DNA of 64,000 bases, taken from Pseudomonas alliivorans (GTDB lineage Bacteria > Pseudomonadota > Gammaproteobacteria > Pseudomonadales > Pseudomonadaceae). Every line of letters starts with the position of its first letter. Within the stretch, counting starts at the first letter, position 1. A model generated the notes under the pieces. The model did no database searches. It was not told the DNA's origin and saw only the letters and a list, made by a program, of their open reading frames with translations. The stretch is taken from NCBI RefSeq assembly GCF_017826695.1, contig NZ_JAFFZW010000002.1, forward strand, positions 124,001 to 188,000, read 5' to 3'. Position numbers and translations under genes: made by a program. This document shows positions 40,496 to 51,343 of the stretch, one piece after another.

Positions 40496-40873
40496 TCAGA
40501 AATGTCTGACGAGACCACGCGTTGCGATGTGCTGTGAGAGTTTCTGAAACGTCCTGTCGTCGGCGGCCGCGAGTATTTTTCGGCCGTCCTTCAGCGTCGT
40601 CAGGAACGTTATTTCCTTTTCCTCGCCTGCCAGCATGACGCCTGCCGCAGCGCCAACAGGCCCGAGTACTAATGCGCCCGCCAGACCGTAGCCTATGGCG
40701 CCTTCGATTTTTTTACTGGAAGCCTGGCTCGCCATTTCCACTGACTTGATATCGCTGTGCTTGAAACTGATACCCGGCCAAGGGAAGAGAGGTGTTACGA
40801 GGGTGATGGTGCCAGCACGGTACTCCCCATCACCTTGAAGAAAGTCACCCGCTAAAATTTTGATCTTAGCCAT
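40496..40873 (-). CDS. conserved protein with glycine-zipper-like hydrophobic segment
   Basis: A 125-residue protein starting MAKIKILAGDFLQGDG. A beta-rich N-terminal part is followed by a Gly/Ala-rich hydrophobic stretch (IGYGLAGALVLGPVGAAAGVMLAG, residues about 61-84) and a C-terminal LTTLKDGRKILAAADDRTFQKL. There is no signal peptide. The ATG at 40873 has GGAGA ten bases upstream. Similar short proteins occur in pseudomonads with no assigned role. Confidence 0.65.
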   Translation of the reverse strand: MAKIKILAGDFLQGDGEYRAGTITLVTPLFPWPGISFKHSDIKSVEMASQASSKKIEGAIGYGLAGALVLGPVGAAAGVMLAGEEKEITFLTTLKDGRKILAAADDRTFQKLSQHIATRGLVRHF

Positions 40874-41171
40874 GTGTAATTCTCCGTCCATTGAGTTGGC
40901 GCGTTTCAATCGAGCAACTATTTCGCGCCCCAAAAAAGTGCATGTCAATGCTCTGGAGACGAGTTGCGGAGGCTAAAGACGAAAGGTTCGACGACGTTCG
41001 TCCGCGTTTCACACTGTCGGAAAGCGGAACGCACGATCGGGAGAAATGCGCGAAATTGCAGCGTCGGGCCGCGGCCTGTCATGAGGTCGGACACGTGTGT
41101 GCATGAGGGTAGGCATCGGGTTGACAGAGGCGGTCTGGCTGGCATGCCGCCAGCCGGACCGCCTGTGAAGG

Positions 41172-42236
41172 TCAGGCTGCAGAGGCTTCCTGCTTGAGCG
41201 TTGCCATGTCGATCACGAAACGATATTTAACGTCGCCCTTGAGCATGCGCTCGTAAGCTTCGTTGATGTCCTGCATGGCAATTTCTTCGATGTCCGACAC
41301 GATGTTGTGTTTGGCGCAGAAGTCCAGCATCTCCTGGGTTTCCTGAATGCCACCAATCAACGAGCCTGCCAGACTGCGACGCTTGAAGATCAGGTTGAAC
41401 ACGGCTGGCGACGGGTGAGGTGTAGCGGGGGCGCCGACCAGTGTCATGGTGCCGTCGCGCTTGAGCAGTCCCAGGAAGGCATCCAGGTCATGAGGTGCGG
41501 CAACGGTATTGAGGATGAAATCCAGGCTGTTGGCGTGAGCGGCCATTTCATCAGCGTTTTTGGAGACCACCACTTCGTCTGCGCCGAGACGCTTGCCGTC
41601 TTCGCGTTTGTTAGGCGACGTGGTGAACAGCACTACATGAGCACCCATGGCGTGCGCAATCTTCACGCCCATGTGGCCCAGACCGCCGAGCCCCACGATT
41701 CCGACTTTCTTGCCGGGACCGACTTTCCAGTGACTCAGCGGCGAGTAGGTGGTGATGCCCGCACACAGCAACGGTGCAACGGCCGCCAGATTCTGGTCGG
41801 GCGCGATGCGCAGGACGAACTTCTCTTTGACGACGATTTTGTCAGAGTAGCCGCCGAAGGTGTTTTCGCCGCCGAAGACCGGCCCGTTGTAGGTGCCGGT
41901 AAAACCGCTCTCGCAGTACTGCTCTTCGTTGTCGGCGCAGGAGGGACACGTCTGGCAACTGTCGACCATGCAGCCGACGCCCGCCAGATCGCCTACCTTG
42001 AATTTGGTCACATTGGCACCGACGGCAGTGACCTTGCCGACGATCTCATGGCCTGGCACCGACGGATAAAGCGTGTTGTGCCATTCGTTGCGGGCCGTGT
42101 GCAGGTCAGAGTGGCAGACACCACAGTAAAGGATGTCGATCTGAACATCGTCGGCGCCCGGAGCGCGTCGTTCGAATTGGTAAGGAGCGAGCTTGTCGGT
42201 GGCAGCCTGGGCTGCGTAGCTGTAAGTCTTGATCAT
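41172..42236 (-). CDS. NAD(P)-dependent zinc alcohol dehydrogenase, YahK/CAD family
   Basis: A 354-residue medium-chain reductase. Catalytic zinc residues lie in YCGVCHSDLH and PGHEIVG, the structural zinc cysteines in DSCQTCPSCADNEEQYC, and the cofactor loop is VGLGGLGHMGVK. The composition matches YahK and cinnamyl-alcohol-type aldehyde reductases, which reduce many aldehydes with NADPH. The start at 42236 (MIKTYSYAAQ) has AGGTG before it. It is monocistronic. Confidence 0.9.
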   Translation of the reverse strand: MIKTYSYAAQAATDKLAPYQFERRAPGADDVQIDILYCGVCHSDLHTARNEWHNTLYPSVPGHEIVGKVTAVGANVTKFKVGDLAGVGCMVDSCQTCPSCADNEEQYCESGFTGTYNGPVFGGENTFGGYSDKIVVKEKFVLRIAPDQNLAAVAPLLCAGITTYSPLSHWKVGPGKKVGIVGLGGLGHMGVKIAHAMGAHVVLFTTSPNKREDGKRLGADEVVVSKNADEMAAHANSLDFILNTVAAPHDLDAFLGLLKRDGTMTLVGAPATPHPSPAVFNLIFKRRSLAGSLIGGIQETQEMLDFCAKHNIVSDIEEIAMQDINEAYERMLKGDVKYRFVIDMATLKQEASAA

Positions 42237-42502
42237 TGCGATCACCTGTCCAGTATGTGTTTGGCGAAGAAACCGCAGGCAGAATAGTGTGGAAGATGCA
42301 ATGTTGTCCGCTGCGGGAGCAGTTTATGACCGGAAAAACCATCAATTAGTGCCACGATCACTGCCATGTTCAGTGAATGAGGCAGCCGACTTGAAGGTAC
42401 AATCCTTGCATTAAGATTGTTGCCTGAATGTGACAGCGCACTGCCAACCCTTGTCAGAAGCGTCAACTATATTCGCCGTCTGTTTCTGAATCTGGTATCG
42501 AA

Positions 42503-45388
42503 ATGACAGTTCCACCTTTGGCCTCCTGCATGCGCCAGCCGACTGATAGCGCGGTTCCCTGCGATGCGATGCGCGACCGTCGGCACCAGCTTTCCGGTCA
42601 TCAGGCCATTGATGAGCTTCTGGCTGTGACACGCAGTCAGATTCCGGGGGTGCCTTGGGCGGTCTATATCGCAGGCGAGCAAAAGCGCCTGTTGGGGCAG
42701 GGTGCGTTTCATTACGATTGGCCCGAGCACATTCCCGTTGGCCAGTTTGAGTCGTTCTGTAACGAAGGACAGGTCTGTCGGTGGGCGACAGGCCAAGGTG
42801 AAGAGGCCCTTGGCTGGCTGCTGGCTCCCTTGGCTGAACAACATAATCCGGCGCTGGTCGATCTCGCTGTCAGGCTGGGTTCGCTGTTGCAGAGCGCGGC
42901 ACTGGTCAGGGCGCAGAGTACCCAGAGGGCGCTTTACGAGATCAGCCTGCTGGCCAGTTCCACCCATGAACGAGGCACGCTGCTGCAAGGCATTCACCAG
43001 CAGCTCGGCACGCTGATCGATGCCGAGAATTTCTACCTGGCGCTTTACGACAGCCAGTCCGGCAAGATCACCTATCCCTATTACATCGACCGTTTCGACG
43101 ATGAAGCGATGGCCCCGGAAACCTTCGAGTACCTGGATCCCGCCAGTATCTCCATGACCGGCTATGTGCTGACCCAGGGGCAGTCCATGTTTCTCGATGC
43201 CGCGGGCATCGAAGAAGCAGAAGCGGCTGGCCGTTTCAGGTGCAGAGGGCGTCGTCCGGAATTCTGGATGGGGGCCCCGCTGAAAAACGCCTCGGATGAG
43301 GTGTTCGGCATGGTTGCGATGCAGGTCTATGACGTGTCCCGTGTCTACAGCGCTCAGGATCGGGCGTTGTTTTCGGTGGTGTCCAGGCATGTGGCCATGG
43401 CAATGGACAGGCTGTTGCACCGTGCCCACCTTGAGCAGACCGTGCTGTTGCGCACCCAGCAACTGTCTGCCGCCAACGTCGCGTTGCGTCTGGAAGTGGC
43501 CGAGCGCGAGCGTGCCGAGCATCTGCAAAGTGCGTTGTTTCAGATTGCCGAGCTGTCCAGCCGTCCCGGAGACATGAACGAGCTGTTCCAAAGCCTGCAC
43601 ACGATCGTGGGTGAACTGCTGGTCGCACTCAACTTCTATATCGCGCTTTACGACGAAGGTACGGGCGAGGTCACCTTTCCCTACTACATTGACGAGCGTT
43701 TGACGCAGTCACCTGCGCCCCGGCGGGGTCAGCGCGGGTTCACCGAATACGTCATTCGCCAGCGTCGTCCGTGCCTGATCGACAGCGAGGACGCACTCAG
43801 GCTGGAAGCTGCGGGCGAGATCGAAGTGCAGAATCAGTCCAACCGCTCGACGTCCTGGCTGGGCATTCCGCTGTTCGACGCCGAGGAAGTGCGGGGTGTT
43901 CTGGCTGTTCAGAGCTATTCGCGTCACGTCAGCTACACCTTGCGCGATCAGGAGTTGCTGACCTTCGTGTCTCGCCATATCGATACGGCGCTCTCTCGCC
44001 GAAGCGCTGCCGAGGCGATTCATACCGCCAACCTGCGTCTGGAGGCGCGGGTACTGGACCGGACTCGTGAACTGGATCAGTTGAACGCAAGGCTCCAGTA
44101 TGAAAACGCTCATGATTCGCTGACGGGGCTGCCCAATCGCAGTTACCTGCAGCAACGATTGCAGGTGGCCTGGGAGGATTTCTGCGGCCGGGGGCGGGCA
44201 CTGGTGGTGATGTTCATCGATCTGGATCGCTTCAAGATCGTCAACGACAGCCTTGGCCATCACTGTGGCGACCTGTTGCTGGTTCAGGCGGCGCAGCGTT
44301 TGCGCAATTGCATGCGTGACGGTGACCTGCTGGCCCGTTTGGGCGGCGACGAGTTCGCCGTGCTGGGCTTCGGCGCGCGATTGAGCGCCGGTGTCGGGAT
44401 AGCCCAGCGCATCCTCACGGCATTCGAATTGCCCTTTATGATCGATGAACACACGGTGTTTACGTCCTGCAGTATCGGCGTGGTCGGGGCCGATGGTCAG
44501 TTCCACAAGGAGCCCGCAGACCTGTTGCGTGATGCCGACACGGCGATGTACACGGTGAAGAACGGCGGACGTGATGGCTGTGCAGTCTTCAACCAGGCAT
44601 TGCGCCGTCAGGTTTCGGATCAGATGGATCAGGAAGGCGCATTGCGTACGGCGCTGAAACGCACCGATCAGCTTATTCCCTATTTTCAACCCATCACCTG
44701 CCTGGAAACCGGAAGGCTGCTGGCGCTGGAGGCGTTGATTCGCTGGCGACAGCCTGACGGGCAGGTGGTCACGCCCGAGTGTTTCCTGCCGGCCCTGGAG
44801 GGCCTGCGGCTGATTGGCCGTCTGGACTTGTACATGCTCAGGCAGGTCATTGCGATTCTGGCTGACCCGGCCAATGCGCATCTGCCTCCGGTCCACGTGA
44901 ACTGCTCCAGCTACAGCATTACCCGACCGGCGTTTGCAGGCGAAGTGCTTTGCATGCTGGTCGAGTACGGCGTATCCCCGGCCAGACTGTGCCTTGAACT
45001 CACTGAAGGCGCGCTGGTTGCGGACCCCGAACAGGCCCGTCTGTCCATGAAGCAACTGGCGGATCAGGGCATGTCGGTGGTGCTGGATGACTTCGGGGCC
45101 GGGTTTTCCTCTCTCAGCTATGTGCACCAGTACCATTTCAGCGGTTTGAAGATCGACAAGTCGTTCATCTTCGAATTGACCACCAGTGATCGAAGCCGCG
45201 CGATCGTGCGGGCGATTGTAAGGATGGCCGAATCGCTGGACCTGACCGTGGTAGCCGAAGGGGTGGAAGACCTGCAGACGCTGGAACTGTTGCGCGAGAT
45301 GGGCGCCGGTCAGGCTCAGGGCTATTACTTTGCGGGCCCGTTGCCGCTGGAACAGTTGCAGATCGTTCAGGGCCAGACCGCTCTGTGA
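42503..45388 (+). CDS. GAF-GAF-GGDEF-EAL cyclic-di-GMP turnover protein
   Basis: A 961-residue cytoplasmic protein. Two GAF-like sensor domains occupy residues about 140-310 and 345-520 (each with NFYLALYD or NFYIALYD and FPYYIDE/YPYYIDR), joined by helical linkers. A GGDEF domain follows (LARLGGDEFAVLG near residue 614), then an EAL domain (LLALEALIRWRQ near 742, DDFGAGFSSLSY near 866, with intact acidic metal ligands). Both catalytic signatures are complete, so it may make and break cyclic-di-GMP, controlled by ligands of the GAF domains. No transmembrane segment. It stands alone. Confidence 0.92.
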   Translation: MTVPPLASCMRQPTDSAVPCDAMRDRRHQLSGHQAIDELLAVTRSQIPGVPWAVYIAGEQKRLLGQGAFHYDWPEHIPVGQFESFCNEGQVCRWATGQGEEALGWLLAPLAEQHNPALVDLAVRLGSLLQSAALVRAQSTQRALYEISLLASSTHERGTLLQGIHQQLGTLIDAENFYLALYDSQSGKITYPYYIDRFDDEAMAPETFEYLDPASISMTGYVLTQGQSMFLDAAGIEEAEAAGRFRCRGRRPEFWMGAPLKNASDEVFGMVAMQVYDVSRVYSAQDRALFSVVSRHVAMAMDRLLHRAHLEQTVLLRTQQLSAANVALRLEVAERERAEHLQSALFQIAELSSRPGDMNELFQSLHTIVGELLVALNFYIALYDEGTGEVTFPYYIDERLTQSPAPRRGQRGFTEYVIRQRRPCLIDSEDALRLEAAGEIEVQNQSNRSTSWLGIPLFDAEEVRGVLAVQSYSRHVSYTLRDQELLTFVSRHIDTALSRRSAAEAIHTANLRLEARVLDRTRELDQLNARLQYENAHDSLTGLPNRSYLQQRLQVAWEDFCGRGRALVVMFIDLDRFKIVNDSLGHHCGDLLLVQAAQRLRNCMRDGDLLARLGGDEFAVLGFGARLSAGVGIAQRILTAFELPFMIDEHTVFTSCSIGVVGADGQFHKEPADLLRDADTAMYTVKNGGRDGCAVFNQALRRQVSDQMDQEGALRTALKRTDQLIPYFQPITCLETGRLLALEALIRWRQPDGQVVTPECFLPALEGLRLIGRLDLYMLRQVIAILADPANAHLPPVHVNCSSYSITRPAFAGEVLCMLVEYGVSPARLCLELTEGALVADPEQARLSMKQLADQGMSVVLDDFGAGFSSLSYVHQYHFSGLKIDKSFIFELTTSDRSRAIVRAIVRMAESLDLTVVAEGVEDLQTLELLREMGAGQAQGYYFAGPLPLEQLQIVQGQTAL

Positions 45389-45509
45389 CGGCAACGCTTT
45401 GCCGCGTTTGACGTGGTTGAGCAGGTTGATCACGTAAACGTCATCTTTCTGCCGCTGCCTGTAGCGGCCATTGTCCTATGAATCATGGGCTTACGATGAT
45501 TTTGGCAAT

Positions 45510-45524
45510 TGGCATCGGTCTTGC
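45510..45524 (+). promoter_or_regulatory. sigma-54 promoter
   Basis: TGGCATCGGTCTTGC matches the TGGCACG-N4-TTGC consensus with both invariant GG and GC at the right distance. The start point would be near 45536, 26 bases before the ATG at 45562. Confidence 0.65.
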
Positions 45525-45561
45525 TGGTGTACAGGCGCATCACGTCATCAGGAGGTGAAAG

Positions 45562-46113
45562 ATGATTATTGGCAACAGTGGGCTTGAACAGCTGGTTTCC
45601 CATGCTGTTGGAGCCATAGGGCGCAAGACGCTGGGCGAGGTGTCGCAGGATACGTTCGGCGCGGTGGCCGCGGCAGGTCTCGGCAACGGTGCGTTCCCGG
45701 TCACCTCGCAAAACGCCAACGCTGCGTCCACGGATGACGCGCAGGGCAACGGTGGTTACAACGAGTCGTTCGCACGGATGATGGTCAATCTCAAGAGCGC
45801 GGCGGACACGTCGCTTTCCGAGAAGACGGCGGATCGTGATAACGGTGTGACAGGATCGACGGCCAGCGCTGGTGTTTCGGATGGCGCTGCGACCGGTGTC
45901 CAGAAATTCATGGACACGCTGAAGCAGACAGCCGAAGAGAAAGTGCGGGAAAAACTGACTGGCATCACCCAGCAGCAATACACCGCGATGAAGCCTGAGG
46001 ATCAACTGACTATCGATCAGAAAGTCCAGGACGCCCTCAAGGACAAGCAGAACGATGTTGCGGATGACATCAATACGCGCATCCGGGGCATCAAGGCCGG
46101 TTTGCTGGCCTGA
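45562..46113 (+). CDS. protein of unknown function behind a sigma-54 promoter
   Basis: A 183-residue hydrophilic protein without signal peptide or membrane helix. The N-terminal 40 residues (GLEQLVSHAVGAIGRKTLGE) are helical and Gly-rich, the middle is Ser/Thr/Asn/Asp-rich and probably disordered, and the C-terminal 75 residues form helices (GVQKFMDTLKQTAEEKVREKL, IDQKVQDALKDKQNDVADDI). AGGAGGTGA is a near-perfect ribosome site. The amino acid composition (low Cys/Trp, high Ser/Ala/Asp) recalls secreted helper or structural proteins, but I see no hrp box; export is a guess. Confidence 0.7.
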   Translation: MIIGNSGLEQLVSHAVGAIGRKTLGEVSQDTFGAVAAAGLGNGAFPVTSQNANAASTDDAQGNGGYNESFARMMVNLKSAADTSLSEKTADRDNGVTGSTASAGVSDGAATGVQKFMDTLKQTAEEKVREKLTGITQQQYTAMKPEDQLTIDQKVQDALKDKQNDVADDINTRIRGIKAGLLA

Positions 46114-46171
46114 CATTTCAGCAGGTTGCACCTATGATTTCGCGAGCCAGCTTGCTCACACGTATTCGTGA

Positions 46172-46200
46172 GAGCGCGCTGATTCGCGATTTTTTTTGCC
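46172..46200 (+). terminator. possible terminator after the sigma-54 gene
   Basis: A short CGCG/CGCG stem around CTGATT followed by eight T. The stem is weak. Confidence 0.45.
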
Positions 46201-46251
46201 CGGGTTTCGTTGAGGCGGTTCAGCGTGCACACCCGGACGCTCTGCGGTCAC

Positions 46252-47190
46252 TCAGCGTAACTGGTCCCGGTAGGGCAGATCCGGCCCGACCCGTGTGCAG
46301 GTCAGCGCCGCTGCACTCGCTGCAAACTCCAGCATCTGATCCAGCATTTCCTTCGTGATTTCCGACAGCGCCTTTGGCGTATCCGCCTGCCGCTCGGTCA
46401 GGAAGGTCAGCAGCGCTGCCTGGAACGTGTCGCCTGCGCCAACTGTGTCCACCGTCACGACGCTCTTCGCCGGGATCGACCAGGTGCCGTGCTCGCGGGT
46501 GAAGATGCTGGCGCCTTGTGTACCGCGCGTCACGATGACCAGGTGCGTATGCCGGTTCAGCCAGCCTTTTGCAATGGTCTCGGGGTCGCGGTCGGGATAC
46601 AGCAGGTGCAGGTCTTCATCGCTGACCTTGATCATGTGCGCATGCTCGGCAAATGCCGCGATCTGGGAGCGCCAGCGTCCGATGTCCGGCGCCGGGTTGA
46701 GGCGTACGTTCGGGTCGAGCGAAATCAGGCGTTTGCCGCTCTCACGGGCGACCAGCGCCAGCAGCGTATCGGCAATCGGCTGCACCACCAGCGAGAACGA
46801 GCCGACATGAATGCCTCGTACCTTGTCATCGAGTCTGGGCAAGTGTTCCAGGCGCAACTGGCGATCGGCACAGCCTTCGCCTCTGAAGCTGTAGGTGGGC
46901 GAACCGTCGGCCCCGACCGCGACCATGGCCAGTGTGGTAGGCGCATTGAATTCAATCAGATGCGCTGTACCGACCTGCTCGTCCTCAAGCACAGCGCGCA
47001 GACGACTGCCCAGGTAATCCGTCGACAGACCGGCAAACAACGCGGATTCGACACCCAGCCTGCGCAGGCCGATGGCAACGTTGAAGGGCGAGCCGCCGGC
47101 GATGGCGTCAAACCCCAGTTTATTGAGCGCGCTGCCAGTGTCGGCGCGGGTGAAAATGTCAAACAGGGCTTCGCCGCAAACCAGAAACAT
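46252..47190 (-). CDS. mtlZ: fructokinase of the mannitol operon
   Basis: A 312-residue PfkB-family sugar kinase phosphorylating fructose made by MtlD. The substrate motif is AIAGGSPFNVAIGLRRLG near the N-terminus and the ATP/catalytic motif DTVGAGDTFQAALL near residue 250, with the catalytic Asp. It is the last gene of the mtlEFGKDYZ operon, 24 bases after the xylulokinase gene. The order is the same as in the Pseudomonas fluorescens mannitol/arabitol/glucitol system. Confidence 0.92.
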   Translation of the reverse strand: MFLVCGEALFDIFTRADTGSALNKLGFDAIAGGSPFNVAIGLRRLGVESALFAGLSTDYLGSRLRAVLEDEQVGTAHLIEFNAPTTLAMVAVGADGSPTYSFRGEGCADRQLRLEHLPRLDDKVRGIHVGSFSLVVQPIADTLLALVARESGKRLISLDPNVRLNPAPDIGRWRSQIAAFAEHAHMIKVSDEDLHLLYPDRDPETIAKGWLNRHTHLVIVTRGTQGASIFTREHGTWSIPAKSVVTVDTVGAGDTFQAALLTFLTERQADTPKALSEITKEMLDQMLEFAASAAALTCTRVGPDLPYRDQLR

Positions 47191-47214
47191 AGGTGCTCCG
47201 TCAAAAAGGCAGGT

Positions 47215-48696
47215 TCAAACTGCTCGTAATTGGTCTTGATAATGCCGGTAGACCTGTTGATAGGCGGCCACGTTCTGCGCAATCGGTCGGGTCTCGCTGG
47301 CTGGGTCCAGGCTTACGCATCGCTCACACAGGTCCTGCATGCTGCCGGATTGACCTGTGGCCGATGACCAGCACCACGCCGCCTGGATTGCCGCGCCCAA
47401 TGCCGCGGCTTCTGCGAAGCTTGTGCAGACCACCGGCGTGTCCATGATATCGGCCACGATCTGCCGCCAGACTGCGCTTTTCGAACCGCCGCCGATCAGG
47501 CGGATGCTCTCGCTTTTGATGCCGCTGGCGCGCAGCAGATCGAGCCCGTAGCGCAGGCCGAACGTCGTGCCTTCCACCACCGCCCGACACAGATTGGCCT
47601 GGCTCAGATTGGTGCTGTCCAGACCGTGAATGCTGCCGGTGGCGTCGGGCAGGGCGGGTACGCGCTCGCCGTTCAGGAACGGCAGCATGAGCACGCCCTC
47701 GGCGCCAATCGGCGCGCTGGCTACGGCCGTATTGAAAGCCGCAATGTCCAGCGCGAACAGCTCGCGGATGGCCGTCGTGGCGTTGGTCAGGTTCATGGTG
47801 CAGATCAGCGGCAGCCAGCCGCCGGACGACGAGCAGAAGGTCGCAACCGAACCGTGCTCGCTGACCGCAGGTTGATCGGCGAACGCATACACCGTGCCGG
47901 AAGAACCCAGGCTCATGGTGATCAACCCCGGCTGGATATTGCCGGTGCCGATGGCGCCCATCATATTGTCGCCGCCGCCGCTGGACACCAGCGCCTGAGG
48001 ATTCAGACCCAGCAGTTGGGCAATCTCGGGCCGCACTGTGCCAACGGCCTGCTCAGCGTCCAGCAACTGCGGAAGTGCCTTTTCAAGGCGTCCGCTCGGG
48101 TCGATGTGTGCCAGCAGCGGCAAATCCCATTCGCGCGTGCGCACATTGAAATAACCGGTGCCCGAGGCGTCGCCGTAATCGGTGCAGCAGCGGCCGGTCA
48201 GCCAGTAGTTCAGGTAGTCGTGCGGCAGCAGGATCCTGTCGATCTGCCCGAACAGTTCCGGGTGTTGCTCCTGGGTCCACAACAGCTTTGACACCGTATA
48301 GCCCGGCGCGATGACCAGTCCCAGGCGTTCCAGTGAACCTGTTTCACCACCCAGATGGTCCAGCAGACGCTGGTTTTGCGGAGCGCTTTCGGTGTCGCAC
48401 CAGAGCTTGGCCGGCCGCAGCACCTGGCCCTGCGCGTCGAGCAGTACCAGCCCATGCTGCTGTCCGGAAATGCCGATACCTTTCACCTGCTGTCCTGAAA
48501 CGCCGGACTGGGCGAGCGCTTCGCCGACCGCGTGCTTCAGGGCTGCGAGCCATTGCTGAACGTCCTGTTCGCGACGTCCGTGATGGTCACTGATCAGGCT
48601 GTGGGGCGCTGAGCCTTCGCCCAGTACACGGCCTGTCTGTGTATCGAGCAGCAAGGCTTTGGTGCCTTGGGTGCCGCAATCGATTCCAAGAAACAT
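47215..48696 (-). CDS. mtlY: xylulokinase of the mannitol operon
   Basis: A 493-residue FGGY-family kinase making D-xylulose 5-phosphate from D-xylulose formed by arabitol oxidation. The phosphate-binding loop is GIDCGTQGTKALLLD, with GISGQQHGLVLLD (substrate region) and GGGSKSAVWRQIVADI at the C-terminal ATP site. The ATG lies nine bases after the mtlD stop, so the two are cotranscribed. Confidence 0.93.
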   Translation of the reverse strand: MFLGIDCGTQGTKALLLDTQTGRVLGEGSAPHSLISDHHGRREQDVQQWLAALKHAVGEALAQSGVSGQQVKGIGISGQQHGLVLLDAQGQVLRPAKLWCDTESAPQNQRLLDHLGGETGSLERLGLVIAPGYTVSKLLWTQEQHPELFGQIDRILLPHDYLNYWLTGRCCTDYGDASGTGYFNVRTREWDLPLLAHIDPSGRLEKALPQLLDAEQAVGTVRPEIAQLLGLNPQALVSSGGGDNMMGAIGTGNIQPGLITMSLGSSGTVYAFADQPAVSEHGSVATFCSSSGGWLPLICTMNLTNATTAIRELFALDIAAFNTAVASAPIGAEGVLMLPFLNGERVPALPDATGSIHGLDSTNLSQANLCRAVVEGTTFGLRYGLDLLRASGIKSESIRLIGGGSKSAVWRQIVADIMDTPVVCTSFAEAAALGAAIQAAWCWSSATGQSGSMQDLCERCVSLDPASETRPIAQNVAAYQQVYRHYQDQLRAV

Positions 48697-48705
48697 GGTT
48701 GTCCC

Positions 48706-50187
48706 TCAGCGGCCCTTGGCCAGTAATTTTTCCAGAGTGCCGCTGACGCCCAGTGTGCGCAGATCCTTCAGGTTCTGTTCGAACGCTGCCACGAAAGGTG
48801 CCGACTGCGGGATGGCCAGACCGAAGATTTCTTCGACCTGCAACAGACGTTCGGTGATCAACGCATCGTCGGCGACCAGGCCTTTGCAGAACTCGGCGCG
48901 TGGGTCGGGAATGCTGTAGACCGCGCCGTTCTCGTCCATACCCTTCAGGTACAGGGCCCAGGCGGCGACCACGAGTGAGGCCCGCTCCAGATTGCCCTGA
49001 TCGACAATCAGCCGGTTGATGGTCGGAATCGTGAATTTCGGGAATTTCGAAGAACCGTCCGAACAGACCCGCTCCAACTGGTCGGCAATCGCCTGATTGG
49101 AGAATCGCTCGATCAACGTGTCCTTATAGCTCTCCAGATCGATACCGGGCACCGACGCCAGTTGCGGCGTGACGTCAAGGTCCATGTAGGCGCGGATGTA
49201 ACGCACGAACAGCGGATCGTTCATGGTCTCGTGTACGAACCGATAGCCCTTGAGAAAGCCCAGATAGGTCAGTGCCAGATGGCTGCCGTTGAGCAGCTTG
49301 ATCTTCATTTCCTCGTAAGGCGTCACGTCGTCGGTGAACTGCACGCCGACCTTTTCCCAGGCGGGCCTGCCGTTGACGAACTTGTCTTCCAGCACCCACT
49401 GCACGAACGGTTCGCAGACCACTGGCCAGGCATCGTCGATGTGTTTCTCGTCAGCCAGCTTCAGTCGGTGAGCGGCGCTGGTCATTGGCGTGATGCGGTC
49501 GACCATCGCATTGGGAAAGCTCACGTTGTCTGCAATCCAGTCGTGCAGGTCGGCGTCGCGCTGGGCGGCGAAGGCCAGCAGCGCCTTGCGCGTGACAGCG
49601 CCATTGTGTGGCAGGTTATCGCAGGACATCAGCGTGAAAGCGGGCGTACCTTCGGCGCGGCGTCGGGCGAGTGCCGCGCACAGGAAGCCGAACACGGTTT
49701 TCGGGCTGTTCGGGTTGGCAAGGTCATGCTGAATCTGCGGCAGATGCGTCATGAACTGACCGTTGCTGTCGTCGATGCAGTAGCCGCCTTCGGTGATGGT
49801 CAACGACACGATACGGATGTCCGGGCTGGCCAGCTTGTCGATCAGCGCCTGCGGACTGTCCCCGGCCAGCAGCATGCCGCTGATCGACGCGATGACGCGT
49901 GTCCGGGTGTCCGGTGTGTCGCCCAGCTCGTAGAGCGTGTACAGGTAATCCTGTTGGGCGAGGGCATCGCGCACAGCCTGGTCCTCGGGGCGCAGACCGA
50001 CGCCGCAGATGCTCCAGTCCATACCTTCGCCGGTGTTCATCAGCGCATCGGTATAAAACGCCTGATGGGCGCGGTGGAAACCGCCGACCCCGATGTGAGC
50101 GATGCCCTGGCGGGTGTCGGTCGCCGAATACGCAGGCACGTCAATATCGGTACCCAGGCGCGACAGATTCTGTTTGTTCAATTTCAT
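48706..50187 (-). CDS. mtlD: mannitol 2-dehydrogenase (polyol dehydrogenase)
   Basis: A 493-residue long-chain polyol dehydrogenase oxidising mannitol to fructose (also arabitol and glucitol in the P. fluorescens enzyme) with NAD. The NAD loop is HIGVGGFHRAHQAFY near residue 30, and the catalytic signature is KIKLLNGSHLALTYLGF (K-x4-N-x2-H) near residue 295. It has GGAGAG upstream, follows mtlK by 18 bases and precedes mtlY. Confidence 0.95.
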   Translation of the reverse strand: MKLNKQNLSRLGTDIDVPAYSATDTRQGIAHIGVGGFHRAHQAFYTDALMNTGEGMDWSICGVGLRPEDQAVRDALAQQDYLYTLYELGDTPDTRTRVIASISGMLLAGDSPQALIDKLASPDIRIVSLTITEGGYCIDDSNGQFMTHLPQIQHDLANPNSPKTVFGFLCAALARRRAEGTPAFTLMSCDNLPHNGAVTRKALLAFAAQRDADLHDWIADNVSFPNAMVDRITPMTSAAHRLKLADEKHIDDAWPVVCEPFVQWVLEDKFVNGRPAWEKVGVQFTDDVTPYEEMKIKLLNGSHLALTYLGFLKGYRFVHETMNDPLFVRYIRAYMDLDVTPQLASVPGIDLESYKDTLIERFSNQAIADQLERVCSDGSSKFPKFTIPTINRLIVDQGNLERASLVVAAWALYLKGMDENGAVYSIPDPRAEFCKGLVADDALITERLLQVEEIFGLAIPQSAPFVAAFEQNLKDLRTLGVSGTLEKLLAKGR

Positions 50188-50205
50188 GACAGGACTCTCC
50201 AGTAC

Positions 50206-51312
<1,107 letters not shown>

Positions 51313-51343
51313 GATGGACTCCTTTTTATTCTGTAGGCCGGGG

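Noticed and set aside
43709..45433. Long antisense open frame opposite the GGDEF-EAL gene (574 codons)
   Set aside because: Shadow of a high-GC coding gene on the other strand; no domain pattern, and the plus-strand product has complete conserved motifs.
45430..45561. HrpL (type III secretion) box before the unknown gene
   Set aside because: No GGAACC and CCAC pair at suitable spacing; a sigma-54 site fits instead.
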